Source: Thermoflexales bacterium
Lineage (GTDB): Bacteria > Chloroflexota > Anaerolineae > Fen-1058
DNA: 16,295 nt
Direction: 5' to 3'
Assembly: GCA_016931085.1 (NCBI GenBank)
Contig: JAFGFO010000265.1
Location: 1 to 16,295 of the forward strand
A program made the position numbers and the translations under genes. Of the stretch, positions 5,923-13,141 are shown in pieces. Every line of letters begins with the position of its first letter. Positions within the stretch are counted from its first letter, which is position 1. The notes under the pieces were generated by a model. It made no database searches. It had not been told where the DNA came from and was given only the letters and a program-made list of their open reading frames with translations.

Positions 5923-6146
5923 GCGACACGCCCTACGCCGTCATCCTGGTGCATGCCACCAGCCACGCCATGCGCGTCGAAAAGCTGCTGCAGGCCAAGA
6001 ACATCGCCTGCAAAATGATCCCCGTGCCGCGCCAGATCAGCTCGGACTGCGGGGTGTGCATCCGTATCGCGCGCCGGGACGTAGATGCCGCGCGCCAGGC
6101 CATACTCGCCGGCGCGGTGGACATCAAAACCATTCAAGACATCTGA
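5919..6146 (+). CDS. DUF3343 putative Se/S carrier-like protein
   Basis: A 75-residue protein. HATSHAMRVEKLLQAK (residues about 12-27) and the two-cysteine signature SSDCGVCIRI (about 41-50) match the DUF3343 family, which recurs beside selD and selenium-linked PLP enzymes. The C-x-x-C pair could hold a selenide or persulfide, though the role is not established biochemically. The start overlaps the preceding stop by four bases. The next gene, selD, begins ten bases after its stop. Confidence 0.85.
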   Translation: MSDTPYAVILVHATSHAMRVEKLLQAKNIACKMIPVPRQISSDCGVCIRIARRDVDAARQAILAGAVDIKTIQDI

Positions 6147-6156
6147 ACGAGTGACT

Positions 6157-7218
6157 ATGGACAAGATTCGTTTGACAGCTTTGACCAGCGCCGCCGGCTG
6201 AGCGGCCAAAATGGGGCCAGAAACCCTGGCGCAAGTTTTGCGCCCACTGCAAGGATTGTTCCAGGCCGAGCATTACCCTCGCTTGTTGGTTGGACTGGAG
6301 GTCAGCGACGACGCGGCCATCTACAAGATCAACGACGAGGTGGCCGTCATCCAGACGCTCGATTTCTTCACGCCGGTCGTCGACGAGCCCTACGATTACG
6401 GCGCGATCGCCGCCGCCAACGCCATGAGCGACGTGTACGCCATGGGCGGCGAGGTGGTCCTCGCGCTCAACATCTGCGGCTTCCCGCCCAAGCTGCCGCC
6501 GGAGATGATCGGCGAGATCTTGCGCGGCGGCGCGGAAAAGGTGCGCGAAGCAGGCGGCGTGCTGGCCGGCGGGCACACCATCGACGACAACGAGCCCAAA
6601 TACGGGCTGGCCGTGATGGGCTTGATTCACCCCGGCCAGGTCAGGACCAAGGCCGCCGCGCGCCCCGGCGACGTGTTGGTCCTCACCAAGCCCCTGGGTG
6701 TGGGCATCATCACCACCGCCGCCAAGGGCGATATGGCCGAGCCGGCTCACGTGGCCGCCGCCGTGGAGAGCATGAAAAGACTCAATCGCCAGGCCGCCCA
6801 GATCATCCAGCAAGTTGGCGTGAACGCCTGCACCGACATCACCGGCTTTGCGCTGCTGGGTCACGCCAGCGAGATGGCCCAAAAGAGCGGCGTGCAACTG
6901 CGTTTCTACGTGGACAGGCTGCCCTTTCTCAACGGCGCCAGGCAGTACGCCGATCAGTGGCTCTTTCCGGGTGGGGCGTGCCGCAACCAGCAGTGCTACC
7001 AACGCCACGTGAACTTTGCCGCCGGCATCCCTGAAGAAATGCAGCAACTGCTGTTCACGCCCGAGACCTCGGGCGGGCTGCTGGTCTCCGTCCCTCCAGA
7101 CAAGGCGGCAACGCTGCTCGAGCGCTGTGCCGCCGAGGGGCAGCCCGCTTGGGTCGTGGGCGAGGCGGCCCAGGGACAGGGTATCCAGGTCGCTGCTTCG
7201 GCGGGTGCTTTGACCTAG
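6157..7218 (+). CDS. selD: Selenide, water dikinase, with in-frame selenocysteine codon
   Basis: Makes selenophosphate from selenide and ATP, the donor for selenocysteine and selenouridine. The full gene reads from ATG at 6157 as LTALTSAAG, then TGA at 6199-6201 (residue 15), then AAKMGPETLAQV. The TGA lies at the family's catalytic Cys/Sec position with the essential Lys three residues on (Lys18), matching the family pattern C/U-x-x-K. Reading TGA as Sec gives 353 residues, close to the usual ~350; starting at the later ATG at 6211 would remove the active site. Further landmarks are DDAAIY, QTLDFFTPVVDEPYDYG, AAANAMSDVYAMGG, LAGGHTIDD and ETSGGLLVS. The TAG stop is supplied by the MITE at 7216. 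selA, selB and selC are not in the window. Confidence 0.95.
6199..6244 (+). promoter_or_regulatory. UGA-Sec codon with candidate bacterial SECIS hairpin
   Basis: After the UGA, GGCGCAA (6228-6234) and TTGCGCC (6238-6244) form a perfect 7-bp stem with a GTT loop beginning 34 bases past the codon. Bacterial SECIS elements sit just downstream of the UGA with a small loop that often starts with G or GU. An alternative stem GCCAG/CTGGC (6216-6230) is nearer. Which one SelB uses cannot be told from sequence alone. Confidence 0.45.
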
Positions 7219-7347
7219 CAGGCTGTCGGAGAGAGCGTCGTAGGGCAGGTTTCCACGCAAAGCGTGCCGCAAGCCTGGCGGCTATCCACAGGACGCCTTC
7301 GGCGTGGAAAGCCGCCCTACAAAATCGTCTCTCCGACAAGCTCTTAG
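7216..7347. repeat. MITE-like palindromic element, copy 2
   Basis: A 132-base element bounded by TA on both sides. Terminal inverted repeats are GCAGGCTGTCGGAGAGA and TCTCTCCGACAAGCTCT; the subterminal GTAGGGCAGGTTTCCACGC pairs with GCGTGGAAAGCCGCCCTAC. Near-identical to 1-130 in the same orientation. It lies between convergent genes and forms both stop codons (TAG of selD at 7216-7218, TAA of the DUF6064 gene at 7344-7346). Its long stem may also act as a bidirectional terminator. No transposase is encoded. Confidence 0.85.
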
Positions 7348-8042
7348 GGCCTGGACGAGTTCGGCGCGCGTGAATGAGGCGCGATCTCTACACCCCCGGG
7401 CCTGGGCCAATTAATGGCCAGCATGACGATGCTGTAGAGTCCCGTCATCACCATGATGCCATCCTCGTACACTCCGAATTTTGGAATCTGGATCATGAGC
7501 GGGAAAGGGATAGCCCAGATCAACAACAACCCCAAGCTCACGAAATACAGCCAACGGTGCTTGCTGGGCCATGCGGTCGTCATGAAAATCAGTGCCAGGG
7601 CAGTTGTTGGGCAAGGAAAAGTTCCAGGGATGAGCCACTTGGAAGCCGGACGCCCTTGGACGATGCCGACCAATGGATAGGCCGCCATGACCAGGCCGAA
7701 GCCGATGATCGTCGCGGATCGGCGCCAGCCGGCCTGTGGCATGCTGAACTGGCTGGTATTGGTCAAGAGATCGAGGGTAAACAGTGCGGCCAGCGACAAG
7801 AATAGCACGGCCTGGACATTGTGCGCCGGGAGTTCCTGCCCAAGCAGGAGGAATAAAACGACCCCAATCCAACCAAAGGCAAGCACAAAGAAGCCCTTGA
7901 TCACCCGATTGGCACTCTCTCCAGGCTGCCGAAAGAACACGACCAGCGTAGCGACAGCGAGCAGGTAGAACAGGATCTGCGCCGGGACAATCGCCAGGCT
8001 ATAGTTGTGCATAACCGACCACCATGCATACGCAGAAATCAT
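7344..8042 (-). CDS. DUF6064 family membrane protein
   Basis: A 232-residue protein with about seven hydrophobic segments, short polar loops and conserved-looking features such as YSLAIVPAQILFYLLA near the start, FGWIGVVLFLL and YPLVGIVQGRP. The length and helix pattern fit DUF6064, whose function is unknown. GGAG eight bases upstream supports the ATG at 8042. The last ~16 residues (VEIAPHSRAPNSSRP region) are polar and end at a TAA formed by the MITE, so the natural C-terminus may have been altered. The gene diverges from the tetR-type gene, which may regulate it. Confidence 0.7.
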   Translation of the reverse strand: MISAYAWWSVMHNYSLAIVPAQILFYLLAVATLVVFFRQPGESANRVIKGFFVLAFGWIGVVLFLLLGQELPAHNVQAVLFLSLAALFTLDLLTNTSQFSMPQAGWRRSATIIGFGLVMAAYPLVGIVQGRPASKWLIPGTFPCPTTALALIFMTTAWPSKHRWLYFVSLGLLLIWAIPFPLMIQIPKFGVYEDGIMVMTGLYSIVMLAINWPRPGGVEIAPHSRAPNSSRP

Positions 8043-8150
8043 TTTTTCACTCCTTCAAGTGTTTGCCACCAGCAAGGGCAAGTGATAAAGGCTATTCGCG
8101 GTACCCGGTTGATTTCGAGACATTCTATGCGTGCGAATCCTCGATTTCGT

Positions 8151-8207
8151 GCAATCCCGTGAGCTAGTTCTTAATAGCTCCGGGATTGCCTGGCCATTCC
8201 GATGGCC
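8151..8207. promoter_or_regulatory. Two hairpins in the divergent intergenic region
   Basis: GCAATCCCG-T-GAGCTA (8151-8166) pairs with TAGCTCCGGGATTGC (8175-8189): 15 bp with one bulged T. GGCCAT-TCCG-ATGGCC (8192-8207) follows. They lie in the 306 bases between the DUF6064 gene and the TetR-type gene. They could be TetR-type operators, RNA structures in the DUF6064 leader or a dispersed repeat. Nothing else is recognisable there besides the promoter at 8271. Confidence 0.45.
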
Positions 8208-8270
8208 CGTGATAAATGGCCTTGTGAGAGCCTTTGACCCACATCGTTTCTATTCTAACCATAAGCCAGC

Positions 8271-8299
8271 TTGTGGTCAATCTACACTTGGGCTATAAT
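8271..8299 (+). promoter_or_regulatory. Promoter of the TetR-type gene
   Basis: TTGTGG (8271-8276), a 17-base spacer and TATAAT (8294-8299). The predicted transcript starts near 8306, 43 bases before the chosen ATG. This excludes the in-frame alternative start at 8271. Confidence 0.65.
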
Positions 8300-8348
8300 G
8301 TCCCTTAATAGACAAAACCGGGCAAGTGTCCAGAAGCGAGGATGTTGT

Positions 8349-8957
8349 ATGGCAGACGAGAAGCCAGATCGCCGCGTTGTGCGCACGCAAGAGACGCTGA
8401 TTCACGCGTTACTCGAGCTAACCGAACACAAAAATTACGACCAAATCACCATCCAGGACATCGTCCAGCACGCGAATGTCGGACGCTCCACTTTCTACGC
8501 TCATTATCAGAACAAGGACGATCTCTTGGTGAGTGGTTTCGAGCACCAACTGGATAGGCTCGTCCAGCAGATTGTCTTAGACGAGCATGGCCAATTGTGC
8601 TTCGATACGTCCAAGCTGTTCCAACATGCCCGTGGGCATGTTGGGATCTATCGAACGCTGATGTGGGGGACGGGCTTTGATCTGCTGATAAAGGGTGGGC
8701 ACGCTACGCTGAGCCGCAAGATCGAAGAGCGTTTGGCGCTGCTCTTGTCCGCACGGCCACCCCCTTCGATTTCGCTGCCTGTTCTCGCCTGCGCCATGGC
8801 GGGAACGTTATTGGTGTTACTCAAATGGTGGTTGGATAACAAGATGCCTGAAACGCCGGAGCGGATGGGCGAGATCTTTCAACAACTGATGATGCCGGGG
8901 ATCAGGATTGCAGTTGATTCGTCCAAGATCGCAGGCTCCATGGGCGCGGGCGGCTAG
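8349..8957 (+). CDS. TetR/AcrR family transcriptional regulator
   Basis: A 202-residue regulator. The N-terminal TetR helix-turn-helix is clear: RTQETLIHALLELTEHKNYDQ then ITIQDIVQHANVGRSTFYAHYQNKDDLL (residues about 12-60). The C-terminal ligand/dimer region (about 75-190) is divergent and includes a hydrophobic helix near 145-162. GAGG seven bases before the ATG at 8349 fixes the start. The LuxR-type gene follows after 13 bases, so the two are probably co-transcribed; the divergent DUF6064 gene is another possible target. Ligand unknown. Confidence 0.9.
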   Translation: MADEKPDRRVVRTQETLIHALLELTEHKNYDQITIQDIVQHANVGRSTFYAHYQNKDDLLVSGFEHQLDRLVQQIVLDEHGQLCFDTSKLFQHARGHVGIYRTLMWGTGFDLLIKGGHATLSRKIEERLALLLSARPPPSISLPVLACAMAGTLLVLLKWWLDNKMPETPERMGEIFQQLMMPGIRIAVDSSKIAGSMGAGG

Positions 8958-8970
8958 GGGTGGGGGTGCC

Positions 8971-11724
8971 ATGACGACGCCATTGCTGACCACCAAGCTC
9001 TACATCCCGCCGCCGCGTCCCAAGCTGGTAGAGCGCCCGCATTTGATCGAGCGGCTGGACGAGGGGCTGCGCCTGGGACACCGGCTGACCCTCCTGGCCG
9101 CCCCGGCCGGCTTTGGCAAGACGACGCTGCTCGGCGAATGGATATACTTGGAAGTAAGTAGTAGGGAGTATGGAGTAAGGCAGGGATATGAACTCGCGGG
9201 GAAAGCGCCCCCTACTTCATACTCCTTACTTCCTACTCCCTGCTTCGCCTGGCTTTCCCTGGACGAGGGAGACAACGACCCGGCGCGCTTTTTCGCCTAC
9301 CTCGTTGCCGCGCTGCGGCAGATCGACGCCAGCATGGGGGAGGTCACACTCAGCCTGCTCAGCTCGCCGCAAATGCCCCCCGCCGAGTCACTGGCGACGA
9401 CGCTCGCCAACGATATGGCAACCATCCCCACGCCTTTCGTGCTCGTGCTGGACGATTACCAGCTCATTCACACCAGCCTCATTCACGACGCCCTGGCGTT
9501 CCTGCTGGATCACCAGCCGCCGCGGATGCACGTGGTCATTGCCACGCGCACCGATCCGCCGCTGCCGCTGCCCCGCCTGCGCGCGCGCGGGCAGATGACG
9601 GAAATCCGTGCGGATGACCTGCGCTTCACGGAGGAGGAAGCCGCGACGTTTCTCGATCGAGCGTTGGGACTGCCACTTGAGGCTGAAGATATCACGGCTC
9701 TCGAAGCACGCACCGAGGGCTGGATCGCCGGCCTGCAACTGGCGGCCCTGTCCATGCGGGGCAAAAAAGACATCGCCGGCTTCATCGAGGCTTTCAGCGG
9801 CAGCAGCCGTCACGTGATCGATTACCTGGCTGAGGAGGTGCTCGCGCAACAGCCAGAGGAGATACGCGATTTCCTGCATCAAACGTCCATCCTGGACCGC
9901 TTTTGTGCGCCCCTGTGTGACGCCGTGAGAAAGGCCGGCGAATCCACAGACCGGCGGACAACTCAGTCGCCGCGTCTCGCGCCCGCCGCTTCGCAGGCCA
10001 TACTGGAACACCTGGAACGCCAGAACTTGTTTCTCGTCCCCCTCGACGATCGGCGCGAATGGTATCGCTACCATCGCCTCTTTGCCGACTTTTTGCGCAC
10101 CGGGCTGAAGCCGGAGCAAGCCGCGACCCTGAACCTGCGGGCCGCGCGCTGGTTTGAAGCGCACGACTTGCTGCCGGAAGCCGTCAAATACAGCCTGGCG
10201 CACGCCGCGGCAACAGGCGACACGGATGAGGCCGTGCGGGTCGTCATCCTGGCCGGCAGCCGTGCGCTGTCCGAAGGCGCACTCGTTACCTTGTTGGGCT
10301 GGCTGGATGCGCTGCCGGACGAGGTCGTGTGCACCAATGGCTGGCTCGCTTCCTTCAAGGCCTGGAGTCTCCTCATGACCGGCCAGTCGGAGATGGCAAC
10401 ATCCTACATTCAATCAGCCGAAGCCAACCTGGAGGACGACGCCGCAGCGGTGGATCGCGGCCGTGTGCTCAGCCTGCGTTGCGCGATATCCGACGCCAAG
10501 GACGTCCTTCAAATGGCCCCCCAGGCGTTGGAGTTGATAGGGGACGCCGATCCCCTATCTCGCACCGGGCTGCTTTTTATACTCGGCGATGCGCAAGACG
10601 CCGTGGGCAACGTGGCGGGAGCTGACGAGACCTTCCGGGAGGCTTATGACTTGGGCCAGAGGCACGGTCACCAGATCATGGCCGCCGTTGCGCTGAGCCA
10701 TCTGGCCCTATCGACCAACTACCAGGGCCGGCGGCGCGAGGCCTTGGCGCTCTGCCAACGCGGGGTCGAACAGTACACAGACACGCGCGGCAATCCACTC
10801 CCGGCGGCCGGCCTCCTCTACGTCGTGTTGGGCGAGCTGGCCTACGAGCTAAACGAGCTCGAAGAAGCCTGCCGCTATCTTCAAAAGGGCTTGGAGCTTG
10901 GCCGGCAGTCGGCGACGACGCTGGTGATCCTGTATGGCCTGGAAACGCTGGCTCGAGTCCAGGCGGCGATGGGGCATGGACAAGAGGCCCTGGCGACAAT
11001 CCGAGCAGATCAGACCCTCTCTGTCCAGGCCGGCGAGCTCGAGTGGCACAATGCGGCAGCCTCCATCGAGGCTAATCTGCTATTGAGGCAAGGGGATGTC
11101 CGGGCCGCCCAGCAGTGGGTCGAGAGTATTGACCTCCCTCTCGCGGATTTCATCGATCAGACGCGCAAGTATGAATACACAAACTATGTCCGTGTGCTCC
11201 TGGCATTGGACAGGGCAAGAGAAGCCCAAACCCTGCTGGCAAAGCTCGAACGCGCTGCACGAGAGGATGGACGGCGCCGCCACCTCCTCACGATCCATAT
11301 CCAACAAGCCCTGGCGGAACACAGCTTGGGCAACAAGGTCAAAGCGCTGGAATACCTGGAGCAAGCCCTGTGCTTGGCCGCGCCGGAGGATTACGTCCGC
11401 GCTTTCCTCGACGAAGGCCCGGCGGTGACCGGCCTGGTTGTGAAAGCCAAACACGTCGCCCCCGCGTTTGTGGACAAAGTGCTCGCGGCGTTCGGAGGCT
11501 CTCCCCCACCCCCGCATGCTCCAACACTCGTCGAGACTCTCAGCGAGCGCGAGCTTGAAATCCTGCGCCTGCTGGTCACAGATCTGTCTGCCCCCGAGAT
11601 CGCGGAAGAGCTCGTCGTCGCGGTGAGCACCGTCCGCTCGCACCTCAAGCATATCTACGGCAAGCTCGGTGCCCGCAGCCGCTACGAGGCGGTCGAGCGG
11701 GCCAAGACGCTCGGCCTTCTCTAA
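8971..11724 (+). CDS. MalT-like LuxR family ATP-dependent transcriptional regulator
   Basis: A 917-residue STAND-type regulator. A P-loop NTPase starts with TTKLYIPPPRPKLVERP and Walker A AAPAGFGKTT (43-52), with FVLVLDDYQLI as Walker B. A long helical TPR-like sensor region follows. The C-terminal LuxR helix-turn-helix (about 855-917) has LSERELEILRLL, EIAEEL and STVRSHLKHIYGKLGARSR. Proteins of this group bind a small inducer and ATP, oligomerise and activate transcription. The ATG at 8971 (GGGGGT upstream) matches the family N-terminus; the in-frame ATG at 8908 lies inside tetR. Residues 58-92, where relatives have a short linker, are encoded by an in-frame palindromic repeat. A second lengthened linker (RKAGESTDRRTTQSPRLAP) lies after the DAV of the NTPase/winged-helix region. 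Confidence 0.92.
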   Translation: MTTPLLTTKLYIPPPRPKLVERPHLIERLDEGLRLGHRLTLLAAPAGFGKTTLLGEWIYLEVSSREYGVRQGYELAGKAPPTSYSLLPTPCFAWLSLDEGDNDPARFFAYLVAALRQIDASMGEVTLSLLSSPQMPPAESLATTLANDMATIPTPFVLVLDDYQLIHTSLIHDALAFLLDHQPPRMHVVIATRTDPPLPLPRLRARGQMTEIRADDLRFTEEEAATFLDRALGLPLEAEDITALEARTEGWIAGLQLAALSMRGKKDIAGFIEAFSGSSRHVIDYLAEEVLAQQPEEIRDFLHQTSILDRFCAPLCDAVRKAGESTDRRTTQSPRLAPAASQAILEHLERQNLFLVPLDDRREWYRYHRLFADFLRTGLKPEQAATLNLRAARWFEAHDLLPEAVKYSLAHAAATGDTDEAVRVVILAGSRALSEGALVTLLGWLDALPDEVVCTNGWLASFKAWSLLMTGQSEMATSYIQSAEANLEDDAAAVDRGRVLSLRCAISDAKDVLQMAPQALELIGDADPLSRTGLLFILGDAQDAVGNVAGADETFREAYDLGQRHGHQIMAAVALSHLALSTNYQGRRREALALCQRGVEQYTDTRGNPLPAAGLLYVVLGELAYELNELEEACRYLQKGLELGRQSATTLVILYGLETLARVQAAMGHGQEALATIRADQTLSVQAGELEWHNAAASIEANLLLRQGDVRAAQQWVESIDLPLADFIDQTRKYEYTNYVRVLLALDRAREAQTLLAKLERAAREDGRRRHLLTIHIQQALAEHSLGNKVKALEYLEQALCLAAPEDYVRAFLDEGPAVTGLVVKAKHVAPAFVDKVLAAFGGSPPPPHAPTLVETLSERELEILRLLVTDLSAPEIAEELVVAVSTVRSHLKHIYGKLGARSRYEAVERAKTLGLL
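9151..9246. repeat. Imperfect palindromic repeat inserted in frame within the LuxR-type gene
   Basis: Both arms consist of AGTA-rich heptamer-like units. The left arm (9151-9185) contains AGTAGGGAGTATGGAGTAAGG. The right arm (9210-9246), reverse-complemented, contains AGTAGGAAGTAAGGAGTATG. A GC-rich centre (CTCGCGGGGAAAGCGCC) separates them. The coding frame stays open, adding roughly 28 residues between GEW and AWLSLDEGDNDP. The base pattern is unlike the surrounding codons. Confidence 0.75.
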
Positions 11725-11782
11725 ATCCCCCACCCCAATCCCCCATTGGGGGATGACATATCCCCCATCTGTCTGCTATACT
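11725..11782. promoter_or_regulatory. C-rich hairpin and weak promoter between the LuxR-type and nitroreductase genes
   Basis: ATCCCCC (11738-11744) pairs with GGGGGAT (11748-11754); CCCCAAT (11733-11739) can instead pair with ATTGGGG (11745-11751). Further CCCCC runs at 11727 and 11762 give the minus strand four G-runs, so a quadruplex is possible. There is no T tract, so termination is uncertain. A weak promoter for the next gene is ATGACA (11753-11758), 18 bases, TATACT (11777-11782). Confidence 0.4.
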
Positions 11783-11821
11783 GATGACGTTGATTCAGTT
11801 TAGCAAAGAAACAGGTGAAAA

Positions 11822-12679
11822 ATGTACCCTATCCTGGATACAGAAAAATGCACCGGCTGCGGCCTGTGCACCGAGGTATGCGGCCTGGACATCATCGTCC
11901 GCAACGGGAATGGCCAGCCCACGATCGACCGCGCGGCCTACTGCCACGCCTGCGGGCACTGCATCGCCATCTGCCCGCGGAACGCGCTCTCCATGCCAGG
12001 CGCGCCCGGCGATGAATTCGCGCCCCTGCGCGCCCCCGCCATCTCGCCGCTCGACATGGAAACGTTCCTGCTGACCAAGCGAAGCTGCCGCGAATTCCAA
12101 GATCGACCGGTCGACAAGTCCGTGATCGAGAAGCTGATCGACGTGGCCCGCATGGCGCCCACGTCGATCAACTGCCAGGAGCGCACCTTCATCGTGGTCA
12201 CCGACGCGGCCAAGGTCGCCGAGCTGCGCGAGGCGCTGAGGGGGCATGCCCGCTCTGTGCTGAGGCTGGTGAAACTCGCCGCCAGCAAACCGGCTGCCTT
12301 GTTTCTCTCCCCAGCCGACCAGCAGCACATGCGCCACCTCCGAGCCGATTTCGAGGTCGCGCTGCATCACCTGGACAATGGCGACGATTATATCTTTCAC
12401 AACGCTCCCTGCTTGATCTTCTTCACCGGCATCACGATGGATCCGTCCGGCCGAGATCACGCCCTGGGCGCGCAGCACTATTTGATGCTGTACGCCGAGA
12501 CGCTGGGGCTGGGAAGCTGTATCAACGGATACGCCCAATCCGCCCCCAAGGTCTTGGCGAAACACCTGAACGTTCCACAGGCGTACACCATCTACGGTGC
12601 CATTATGCTCGGCTACCGCAAGCACACCTATCGGAAGCGTGTGTACAGGAAAGCCGCATCCGTTGCGTATTACGAATGA
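11822..12679 (+). CDS. Ferredoxin-nitroreductase fusion (4Fe-4S nitroreductase family protein)
   Basis: A 285-residue flavoprotein oxidoreductase. The N-terminal 2[4Fe-4S] ferredoxin module has C10-x2-C13-x2-C16-x3-C20 and C41-x2-C44-x2-C47-x3-C51-P. A nitroreductase/FMN domain starts near residue 78 with LLTKRSCREFQDRPV and continues with ARMAPTSINCQ and, near the end, LGLGSCINGYAQSAP and GAIMLGYRK. Electrons probably pass from reduced ferredoxin or another donor through the clusters to FMN; the substrate is unknown. AGGTG precedes the ATG at 11822. It follows the MalT-like regulator by 97 bases and probably has its own promoter. Confidence 0.9.
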   Translation: MYPILDTEKCTGCGLCTEVCGLDIIVRNGNGQPTIDRAAYCHACGHCIAICPRNALSMPGAPGDEFAPLRAPAISPLDMETFLLTKRSCREFQDRPVDKSVIEKLIDVARMAPTSINCQERTFIVVTDAAKVAELREALRGHARSVLRLVKLAASKPAALFLSPADQQHMRHLRADFEVALHHLDNGDDYIFHNAPCLIFFTGITMDPSGRDHALGAQHYLMLYAETLGLGSCINGYAQSAPKVLAKHLNVPQAYTIYGAIMLGYRKHTYRKRVYRKAASVAYYE

Positions 12680-12701
12680 AAGCCTTGGCAAATGCCGGAC
12701 A

Positions 12702-12966
12702 TTCAGGGCAACGAGCGCTTGTCCTGAATCAACGAATTGAGGAGAAAGCCCATGCTACAGGATTATTCTGGCGCACAAAAAACCGGCATGGCCGGGAATT
12801 GGCTAGAGGTGTTCGACACGTATAGCGTTCAGTTTGTGGTGCTGGACCGTCACAGTGACGGCGAACTGCTCAGTCGCTTACATGCGCAGCCCGACTGGAA
12901 GATCGATTTCGATGATGGGGAGGACGTGATATTCGCTCGCGCCCACAACGCCTGGAGTCGTAGAAC
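12702..12966 (+). repeat. Duplicated segment, copy B (pairs with 2621-2888)
   Basis: Same leader, GAGGAG and ORF as 2621-2888. Here the leader forms a better hairpin: ATTCAGG (12701-12707) with CCTGAAT (12723-12729), and CAA/TTG inside. In the ORF's frame the leader has TGA at 12724-12726 where copy A has CGA, so translation cannot come from further upstream in this copy. Confidence 0.8.
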
Positions 12967-13006
12967 AACGAATCTACCCGAATCTGCACGAACAGGCATA
13001 AAATGA
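12752..13006 (+). CDS. Small protein, paralogue of the 2671 ORF, with C-terminal extension from a repeat
   Basis: An 84-codon ORF. Residues 1-72 are 58/72 identical to the ORF at 2671, sharing YSGAQKTG, VQFVV-x-DRHSDGEL, SRLHAQP and DFDDGEDVIFARA. The last 12 residues (TNLPESARTGIK) run into the AT-rich repeat that begins at 12969. GAGGAG seven bases before the ATG at 12752 supports the start. It resembles the soluble tail of membrane glycosyltransferase-type proteins and may be a gene fragment; no function is assigned. Confidence 0.5.
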   Translation: MLQDYSGAQKTGMAGNWLEVFDTYSVQFVVLDRHSDGELLSRLHAQPDWKIDFDDGEDVIFARAHNAWSRRTTNLPESARTGIK

Positions 13007-13097
13007 GTGGAAATTCGCGATGGGATTCGCTTCGAATCCTCATTAGCGCATAAAAATCCAGCCTGGCGGCTTGGCATAGCAAGTTTTGCTCTATTGC
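12969..13097 (+). repeat. AT-rich dispersed repeat, inverted relative of 2377-2478
   Basis: Begins with CGAATCTACCCGAATCTGC and ends with AAGTTTTGCTCTATTG, collinear with the reverse complement of 2377-2478. It is about 27 bases longer, with an extra small palindrome GGATTCGCTTCGAATCC near 13023-13039. It provides the 3' end of the small ORF before it and stops about 45 bases before the truncated-looking methyltransferase gene. Confidence 0.7.
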
Positions 13098-13141
13098 GGT
13101 TTTAGACTTGGAATTGCTGCTATTTTGATAGTTGAACGCAG

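Noticed and set aside
6211..7218. selD starting at the ATG at 6211
   Set aside because: It removes the catalytic Sec/Cys segment; upstream sequence in frame is clearly homologous across the TGA at 6199.
6124..7272. 382-codon minus-strand ORF opposite selD
   Set aside because: Shadow of a GC-rich gene: His/Gly/Ala-rich translation without a domain pattern, exactly antisense to well-supported selD.
9388..10413. 341-codon minus-strand ORF inside the LuxR-type gene
   Set aside because: Antisense shadow; the plus-strand frame has Walker motifs and family sequence throughout.
12724..12726. TGA in the copy-B leader read as selenocysteine
   Set aside because: Copy A has CGA (Arg) there and no upstream gene body exists in either copy; a simple stop in a non-coding leader is more likely.
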